From positions 41,282,477 to 41,346,476 of the forward strand of contig OY735219.1 of the NCBI GenBank assembly GCA_963457665.1: a stretch of DNA of 64,000 nt, written 5' to 3'. This document shows positions 38,548-48,208 of this stretch, piece after piece (positions within the stretch are counted from its first letter, which is position 1; every line of letters starts with the position of its first letter). The translations under genes and the position numbers were made by a program. Below the pieces are notes generated by a model. The model searched no databases and had not been told where the DNA came from. It was given only the letters and a program-made list of their open reading frames with translations. This stretch comes from Thysanoteuthis rhombus. Taxonomy: Eukaryota; Mollusca; Cephalopoda; Oegopsida; Thysanoteuthidae.

Positions 38548-41500
38548 GCTATGTTTGTATTGTTTACTAAATGGCAAATTTTGTTGAGCTAGCAAAAGTT
38601 TCTTGGGTTCTCTGCATGCATGACTGCTACATTCACTTTCATAAGTAATTTTTTTATACTTGCATAGAAATTTGCTGTAGTCAAATATTTTTAATGTTTT
38701 TGGTTTGCTTTTTGGAGTTTGTGTGTGTGTGTGTGTGTCCAATATTTTCCGTTGTTCATATTGATTTAGTTTTTTTGTTTTTTTTTTCCAATAGATGTAT
38801 GCATCTTTTTCATTTACCATTTCTCAATAAAAAAAAAAATGAAAAAATTTCAACATATATTTTGCTTCTAAAATTATCACTGATGAAAAACTAACACTTA
38901 AACATAAGGCGTTTTCAACATCAATGAAAGAGATTTTATCTAATCATTCCTATATCGTTTTGGCAATTTTTTGAGTTTTAAAGGTGATTACTCTTATCTT
39001 TATATCTTAGTCCAACACATAAATTTTAAAGACCACCACCTCAGTGGGTCAGGAATTGAGTATACTATTCAACAGCTCTGACATAGACAACATGTACTTT
39101 ACATGAGTTTTTTTTTTAAATATAAAAACCCATGGAATTTACTTATCAATAAACAACAAATATTTGAGGTTGTGTAGCAACAAAATAATTTTGTCTCATA
39201 AATTTTCCCATTAAATAGAGTTAGAAAATTCTTTGGTCATATTCAAAGAATATTACATCAAACAGGTACAGCCTAGAATTGTTTCTATTAAATTTTTCTG
39301 TTAAATCTTCTGGTAAAATAAGATAATTGTTATTACTCACAGTGTAGATTATTATTCTTGACTTTTCTTTGTATGGGATAAATATTCAATTTTCTGATTT
39401 TAATCATTTATTATAAAGAAGCACTGCTCTGTAATTTAGATTTTATGGGCACAAAACTTGGAAAAGATCATTGTGTATGATATGGTTGCACTATTTTCCT
39501 TGTCTATATGTTCCTTTTTTCACCACGTTTCCGCTGTATACCTTCTGGTCTTTGTTGCGTGTTGTTGGTTTTAGAATATGAAATCCGTTCTCAGAATGTA
39601 TGCTCATATTTGACTAGACATGTCAAATCCATTTTTTTGTGTATTTCTATACATTAATGGTATGTTTCAGTGCCAAGTTCCGAGTTACTCCCCTTTGATT
39701 AGGTGAAATGGCCTTTTTGGTGAGAGGTTCCCTGATGTCATTTATATTGATACTTGGTCTGACTGAACACAGGCCTGAAGGAACACAGCTGAAATGTTGT
39801 GATTAAATGAATATGTAGATAAGGAGGATCCATACACAGTGACAAATACACTTTATCTTATAAAATTCAAACAATAACTATAAAGATCATTTGAAAATTT
39901 GGTCTTGAATATTAAAAAAAGGCTAAATGGTAATCATTTATTTTTATTTGTTAGATATTTGAAATAAAGTTAACTCCACACATATTCAGAGCATTTCTTA
40001 CTTACTTTAAATTTTCTCATTGAAATAACTCTTGGTTGATTATTTTTTTAAATCCTAATTAGAAAACAATGCAAGATAAATATTAAGACTGAACCCTTTT
40101 TGTATCTGCTAGTCAATAACCTTTTTTTCCCCTATATATTTTAACCTCTTCATATTTGTTAATCTCAAAATATACTGGGGAAAGGTCATTTTTCTTGATC
40201 TTATGCCTGATATCCGAGTCTTCTTAGTTTAATATTCTGATGACTTTTAGCCTTGATTTCATAATTTTAAAAAATTTAGAAAATAGATTTTCAGGTAAAA
40301 TAACAAGATAACTTTTCAAATGTTTGCCTCATACAGAAAATTGGTAGATATTCAGAATAATAAGAATTGATCAATTTATGATTATAGTAAAATCCTCTAT
40401 AAGTTATTTCTATATTGGAAGAATCAATAACATTGAATAAATTCATTCAAAAAAATTTTCTTTATATCGATGAAAGTTTTTTGTTTTTTTTTTAATTTTT
40501 TACCACAATATAAATTGAAATAATTACTGTGCAGTTTGCTTGTTGCACTTGAAATATCTTGATTCCTGTTTTATGAGGACACACTTAAAAAACGTCAGTT
40601 TGTGCTTCACAGTAGATTCAAAGTTTAGAAAATAAAATTAAGAATACATGGTTATGCCTTCATTGCAAAGCATTTTTTTGAAGCAAAACACATAGGTTTT
40701 TTTGGGGGGGGGGGTTCGAGCAAATAAAATAGATTGGTGAATTCAGTAAGAAAAAAAATCAGGTAAGTACTTAGTGGTGTTTTTGTGTAATATTTCCTTG
40801 TAACTGTTGAATCTCAGCCGTATGCTTCAGTTTGCATGTTTCTTATAATACTTGATGCTTGTAGCTCTTTTGTAGCCCTTCTGATTACAAATACTACATC
40901 AGCCACAAATTCATTGAAATAATGATTGATGGTTTTTTTTGCTCATGTAATTTTTCATGAACATTAAAATGATTTCATGTCATCATTTCATCTAATCACA
41001 TTCTGTTATATAAACTTTTCATATGAATCCATGTGTGTGTTTACTTCTCTGAAATACCTATTAAAAGATTGGATTGGAGTTTGTTTTTTATGAAAACAAA
41101 ACACCTATAAAATCAAATGAATGATGCTCAAGTATGACAAATTATTCTTTTTTTTTTTTTTATGATACAATCCTCATCTTTTATTATATTAGGTACATGC
41201 TGCAGTCTCAAGCATTTCCCTTCGCAAAAGCTTTCATCAAAGTATATTACCCAGCTTTCTACAACCTTGTGGCTAATTGTATATCCAATCGTAAAAGAAT
41301 TATTCAAGATATCTATATTTTTAAAAAGGGTCAATAACATTCAAAGACTTTTTCCGACAATTGAACTTCTTAATGTTGTGTTGTTACATTAATTGTGTAA
41401 TAAATTCCATTTGAATCTTACTTGTTGAGGACTTTTTCCCCATAGTCAATTTAGCTTTATAGAAAGCTGCCCATGTTTTTCTTTACTGTCGATTTTAATG

Positions 41501-44500
41501 ATAAATCTTTTTTTCATCGATAGTGACCATCTTGTCCAAACAATAAGGAGTTTAATTGTCTGAAAAAAAAAACCCTTTAAAAAGAAGAATTATTCCAGTT
41601 CTTGAACTTGTGGGGACTGCTGATCAGATAAGGAATGTTACATTGAAAAAAAATGAGAGGTGGTTCAGAGGATGTAATAGAAGGGACATTTCTTTTTATC
41701 AATTCCAATGGAATAACCTCTCGTTCATGATTAGACATGTACTTTTTGATCAGCATCAGAATCATATAAAACCTGGGCAGAAAAGGCCTTGTCCTCACTT
41801 TTAGCTGGTAACAACATACAAGAAGCAGATGGACTCAAGTGTATTCCTCACTTCTAAGATCAATAGTATCTTGCATACTTGAAACACACCCTCAGATATT
41901 ACAGAGGTGATAGGTCTTAAGAATACACCAGATACAGAAGCACATTCTATCCCAACTCTAATTGATTGTTTGCTATGTTGCAATATGAGGATGAGGTTCA
42001 AAATCACCAGCAGTCAATATCCTTGCCCAGAAAAATGTTTTTTTTTCTTTTCAATTGTATCATTCAAATGAGCCAATTGCTCACTGCAGCATTGCACAGT
42101 ATGAATTTGTTCAGATGATAGTAATTCATAATGAATCTCACAGTTCAGCTTTAGATTTTGAAGGCTGTCCTGGATCTAACCATGTTTTTCCCCACTGTTG
42201 ATTCTCATGATAAATCTATTTTTCATTGAGAGTAATCATTTTGTCAAAAAATGACTTTCTTTTTTCAACCAAAAAGTCAAGATTTAAAACGTAATGATAT
42301 CAATGGTTTTGTTATACAATTGACAAGGCTTGTAAAATATATTCTACAGTTGATTGATTCACTTGTAACTTTTTGGCAAGTTTGTGCTGCACCTTCCTCC
42401 AAAAGTTCCTCGAATTCTGATGCCTTCAAGAGCACTCTTTCTCCTAGAGTGTAAGATCTTTTTGAAAACTTCACACACCATTCCTGACATGTGATCACAC
42501 CCACTTCATCATTACCATAAGTTTGTGATCCTTCGCCTAACTTCTGCTGCACTCCCTAGTCCAGATTAAACCTGATGAATAAACAGGGTTGAATGTGCAT
42601 TTTATATTCAACCATGACTCTTGCCCAAATCATGTAAGATCATCAGCTTTCTGCTAACAATTCATAAAGCATTAAGTAGCTGAGTAAAGTCAGAAGACAT
42701 CTCTAAAATTTCCCTTACATTTTGCAAAAAATAACACTGGGAAATTTTGTAACACCCTGTAAGATGTGCCCTTTCACATTTTGGGTAAAAAAATTTTACT
42801 CATAACTCCAAAACAGTCTGTGAAAATTGAGCTGTGAAGTATGATATTCAAAATATTTTTTAATCCTTATCATTGTGGAGCAGTTTATGTATTTGTCCTG
42901 AAAATTCATAAGAGAAGAGATTTATAGTTACCATGGAGATGTAATAGCATAGGAAGTGATGTGAATGATAATTTCACTCATGGTTTTAGGGTCATAGGCC
43001 CCATCTAGCTAGCAATACCTGCAGTTTGGGCCTGGTATTTTCAGAGAGTAATCATAAATCAGTTATCATTAGGTGATGATTGTTATTGTTCAAAGGTATA
43101 TAATAACTGGCATTCACTTGTACAGGTTTTGATAAAAACTGAAATTATGCTCCATTTTTTTACTTAATGCAATCACCTACAAAAAATTATGGCTACTGAA
43201 ATGTGAAACATAACTAGAATCGCATCAAAAATGATAAATGTTCTACAATCATTTGGTATCCTCTTTGGCCCTATATTGCAGTTTGGTTATGGAAGCCCAA
43301 TGTAGAAATCAAACTTTTTAGTTGAGATTCAAAACATGATGTTAATGGTTTAGTTATACAATTGACAGCTGTATTTCTAAATGATTTGTCTCTGTTCACT
43401 TTGGTATTTCATTCTAGAGTCAAGATTAAATTTGATGGATTCATCTATGTTTCTCATTGTTATTACACTTAATTCAAGCTGTCATGATTCATTTCATTTT
43501 TCTTAATTGAACTAATGCAAATAAATTTGACTTGAATCATGTTTAATCTAAGTGTGTTTACAAGATGATTATTGACCGCAGACATAAGTACACTAAAAGT
43601 AAAAAAATTGAAAACTGGTTCCACGATATTTACTACACATGACCGTATTTTTTTCTACCCCTCAAAAATGACTCAAAAGGTAGGTGTAACCTTCATAGTT
43701 CAGAACTTGGGGAGTTGGAAAAAAACTGGATGAAAAATGAGAGGAATCCAGGGAAATTAATTTTTTCCTAATATTCCCTGCTGAAATAGGGATAGGGGTT
43801 TATGTCATCAAATAATGGTATGTAAGCTACATTTTAAATTCACTCTTAATCATCAGTATAAAATGAAAGTTTTTCTGATAGTTTTGTATTCAAATCATGA
43901 TAAAATTGAACCCACTTGATCAACATTTAATGTATAAAGAAGAAGAAATAATAAAATAATGGTGATGATCATTCAAATAACTTGTGAATGGCAAGTATCT
44001 CATCTTACTAATATTAAAGTACATATTTATTTACTGAAAAAAATGTTACTAAGAAATGGATACATGCAGAATGATTATGAATTGCATTATCATATTGAAA
44101 CTTACTTGAAATGAGCATCGAATTTCTGCAGCAGCCCCATTTTTGTTAATTCTCTTCATGTTGTCAAGGCCAAATGATGCATTCACCATGTGGTGAAGGG
44201 AAGTTATTTCAAATAAGTTTTGATATGATATAATGCAATTTATAATCAGAAAAGAATATACAATACAAGTCTGGTTAGTCATTCAGTAGAAACTGTCATG
44301 TAACCAACATCTTGGCAGCATGCCATATTGGGGGTTATCAATTAAATAATTGGAACAGGGGTAATGAATAATAAGATACTTCTCTCTCATTTTGTTGGGC
44401 AGTGATCACTAAAAAAGTCTGAATTTAAAAGAAAACAGAAAACAAGTATGACTGCTGCTGGACACAAATGAAGTGATCATTTTAGCTTAAACTTACAATG

Positions 44501-47500
44501 CAAATTGAACCCTCCCCCCCAATAAAAAAAAAACAAAATGTATTTTTGGAGATGTAATAAGGAATGAATGTTTAAATTTTCAGCCCTCTAGCTCCATTGG
44601 TGTGGCCTGTTCACATGATACGTACATACATAGCCAGCCAAACTAACTTGAAAACTGAAGAAACTTATGTTGACAATTTTGGTTGATGGTTTCTAATAAG
44701 CCACCAGTGAATGCAGCTTGAATTTTAATCAATTTCTGTTGCAAATGCTCTTTTAAATATGACTGAAGAATATTCTTGTGATCTTTATCTCCCTCCCATT
44801 TTTCTTTCTGTTCTCTACTTGTTACTGTCTACTGTTTTTTAAGGAACATCTGAAATGTCCCTCTTTCTTTTACCTTTTTTTTTTCTGTCCTGAATCCTGG
44901 ACCAGATTTTGTTTCTATCTTTTTATGTCTGTCTTCTCCTTGGTGTCTGGTCAATTCATAAATCTCTTTTTGTTTTTTTTTTACACATGTTTGAAATATC
45001 TGTTCATTGAATCTGTCTCTTTTGTCTGTCTGAAATGTGACCCACATAAGACTTTCATAACTAGGAGTAGATATCAAGAACTCCAACTGCCTCATCTCTC
45101 TCACTCCATCTCTCACGATACTATGTGCCATCTGATCCTTGTCCTAATGATGTCAATCACAAATGGCATCTTTACCAGTTTCAGACGTTCACAGCATGCT
45201 GGTGTCGAGAGGAAAAACCTAAACAACAAGAAACAGCAACATCACAACAACCACAATCAAATGAGCACAAGTCGTCTGTTGATTCTACGGGTGGGTAAGT
45301 GTGTGGCAGATGTGGCGTGTGTACTGCCCCACCCCTTGCCTTTTGTCAAACTGCTGCACTCCCACCAATATTGTTGTAGACACAGACATTTTTTTCCTTT
45401 TGGTTGCCCCAACAAACCTATCCTCAAATTATATGCCCTTCTTTTTTCTCCTCCCAGCTTAAACTGGCTTTTCTTTGGAGAGTTTTCTCTTCTACTTGTT
45501 ATTCTGATGTCATGTTTATTGTCAAAATCATGTCCAAGTCGGATGCTGGAGTTGACTCTGCTCCCCCCCCTCTCTCCGCCAAAACAAGAAGAACAATCCT
45601 CACCTTCACCGTTTGTCTCTCCCGTCACGTTAAACCAAACTGATGTATTAAATTGAGATTTCCATGCCATGGTTTGAAATCATGACCTAGTGAACAGCTC
45701 TCTTACCGACTGAGCCAAACTGACAAGTCTTACATACCTACGAAAATATGGTAAAAATGTGCATCTGAAAATGTCAAAACAATGTAATAATGGTAAGGGA
45801 AATAAATCTCGTTTTAGGAGTAATTCATGCTGGGTTACTTCCCTTGGTCATTTCATAATACGTAATAATGGATGAATGAATGAATAAATAAATACTAATT
45901 TTGGTTGTAGGAAATCCTACTAGTTGAAAAATGAGCGTATTTAGTTGACATACATCTACATTCCGTACGTTAGCCATTGCGAGGGAAAATTAAATGAAAC
46001 AAATTCTTCCCAAAAGTAAACCAGATTCACATTTTTCAGCAAATAGACTTGTTTTTATATATAATCCTTGTAACAAAATTGAGTCAAATTTATTATCCAC
46101 TCATGATTTAAATTTCACTGCCAAGTTTTTAAAAATTGTATTGAAAGTTTTATATAGAATATTCAGTTTTTGGTTTTACTATTTTTCTCTTGGTTTTTTT
46201 CTACTTTTTTTTCTCTTCCAACCAGAAGAGTTCGATTTAGTCTTTGCAAATGGTGAGTAATGTGACTATACATTCATGTAGTGAAATGAAGACGTGTTCC
46301 CTGCTTATCAGATTAATCATATTACACTCTTTTGAGTTGGCTTTTATTTTATTTATTCCTTATTTCTCAGATCAAACTCTGAGGCTTTGCCAAAAAAGTT
46401 ACTTTATGTACTACTTGATTATTTAAACATTCATTCATACATGCATCTTATATACAATAGAGATTTGCTTAATCTCTCTTTCATGACAATTCTCCCAGAA
46501 AATTGAGTTTTAACCCCTCAAAAAAAAAAATGGTTACAGGCTTTAGATATTTCACTTTGGATAGTTTTAAACTTCCAAAGAGTTCTGTGATTTTTAAAAA
46601 AAAATTTTTTTTTTCTAAAAGCGGTTTCAAGACTGAACAGAAATTGCGTTTAGAATTTTTATGTACTGAAGACTAAAACAGCTATATCATTATCATTTTT
46701 TTTTGTTTACATTATCTTGCCTTATTTAGTTTTATTGATTTCATTTTTTATATATCCACTACACTATCATTTATTTTGATAGGGGTTCAATTTTGTTTTT
46801 AGTATCCATATAGTATCAGATAAATTGTGAAAAAATTATTTTTTCTTCTGTAACTGCAACACAAACTAAACTTATTTTTTATCAAAACCCATTGTAATTA
46901 ATTTATCAGATAAAATTACTTATTTGCTATCAAAATATTTGGATGCCTGTCATCAATGAATTAACAAACACAGAAAAAATAAAAAAATAAGTTTAAACTG
47001 AATCTCAATCGTTACTTTTCAAAGTACTAAAAGTTACTGTCATACCTATGATTTTTATTAGAATTTCATCATCTTTTTTCTATTTATCTGCAATGAATGA
47101 AAATTGAAGTTGAAAAAAATTAAACTGAAACGGAAGTGAATATTCTGTAAGAAGTGCCTCTTATCTAGAATGACGCATAAATTACTTTCAATTTTTATTA
47201 GCACTAGCTAGCCGTAAAACTTCAATTTAAATAATGATTCAATTTTTTATTGCCGTATAAATGGGGATAACCACCTAGAGGGCAGGTATTTTCAGCTAGT
47301 AAATTATAACGGAATTTGAATATTTTTATCATAAAACAATTTTTTCCTGCATGGAATTTTTACTTTTCATGAAAGAATTCCGTCAATGACTTTTATATTG
47401 AAAGATAAGATTGAGTCTGTTCACATTTTTTTTGTGTTCATGCCTGAGTGCCAAACAAGTTGGCCAAAGATCATGAAAAGTGGAAGAAACTCTACTTGGG

Positions 47501-48164
47501 CAGTATTTATGCATTCAAATTAACTGCATTGTGGCATTTCTAAATACTTTTCTACTAATTTGAACATGGGATGTGTGGAGACTCCATAACTAGGATATCT
47601 TATATGAAAGATAAAAATTGAATGATACATACTAATATAAGTACTTGTTCATGGTTCACAAAGTGTACGTTTAGAAATTTAGTTTATAAATAGTTTATAT
47701 CATAAAACAGAAAAAAAACAAGTATTACAAACTTGACTAATTTTGAATGACTTCATGATTAATTAAGTTGAATTTTACTTCATTTGCTTATGAGACAACA
47801 ATGACTATGTCACAAATTCAGAAAATATAAATATAACTTTGTGTGGACCTTTCGTTAGTGTTAAACTGCTTCGCTTGTCCTGTACCTATCAGACTTGCTA
47901 ATTCCTTTGACAGTTTTTTCATATGGTGCACATTTTACAAGTACTAAAACGGTCAATATGCCAAGTTTCAAGATAAATATTCCCTTTCTCGGACGAACTA
48001 ATTCTATCGAGTGTCATTAAGCCCAGCACTTCAATTCAGTTCTGTGAAAACAACCCTTTTTTCCATTGATTTTCAGAAAAAATATTGTTTTAAAATGCAC
48101 AAATATGAAACATTACCTTCATTAGAATTAGAAATGAATAATTGTTTCAAGTCTATACATGCAA

Positions 48165-48208
<44 letters not shown>

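Larger units (their letters stand above)
35582..45184 (+). other. Long putative TAPP intron after exon j
   Basis: 9.6 kb with a CTA/CCA microsatellite (35668-35714), an imperfect similar run near 36306-36362, a foldback element (37969-38388), a TA run (38488-38546), mariner remnants (about 41130-42770 and 43270-43440) and family A copy 7 (44272-44700). About 36500-37960 and 38550-41100 show nothing I can name. Confidence 0.5.

Noticed and set aside
38461-38820. A 119-codon minus-strand frame
   Set aside because: It includes TA and CA microsatellite translations (I/Y and T/H runs) and has no recognisable domain.
44778-45656. A 292-codon + open frame
   Set aside because: It has T-rich, F/L-rich composition at the start, no domain, and it crosses a candidate exon in a different frame and runs toward a SINE head. 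It is open by composition rather than selection.
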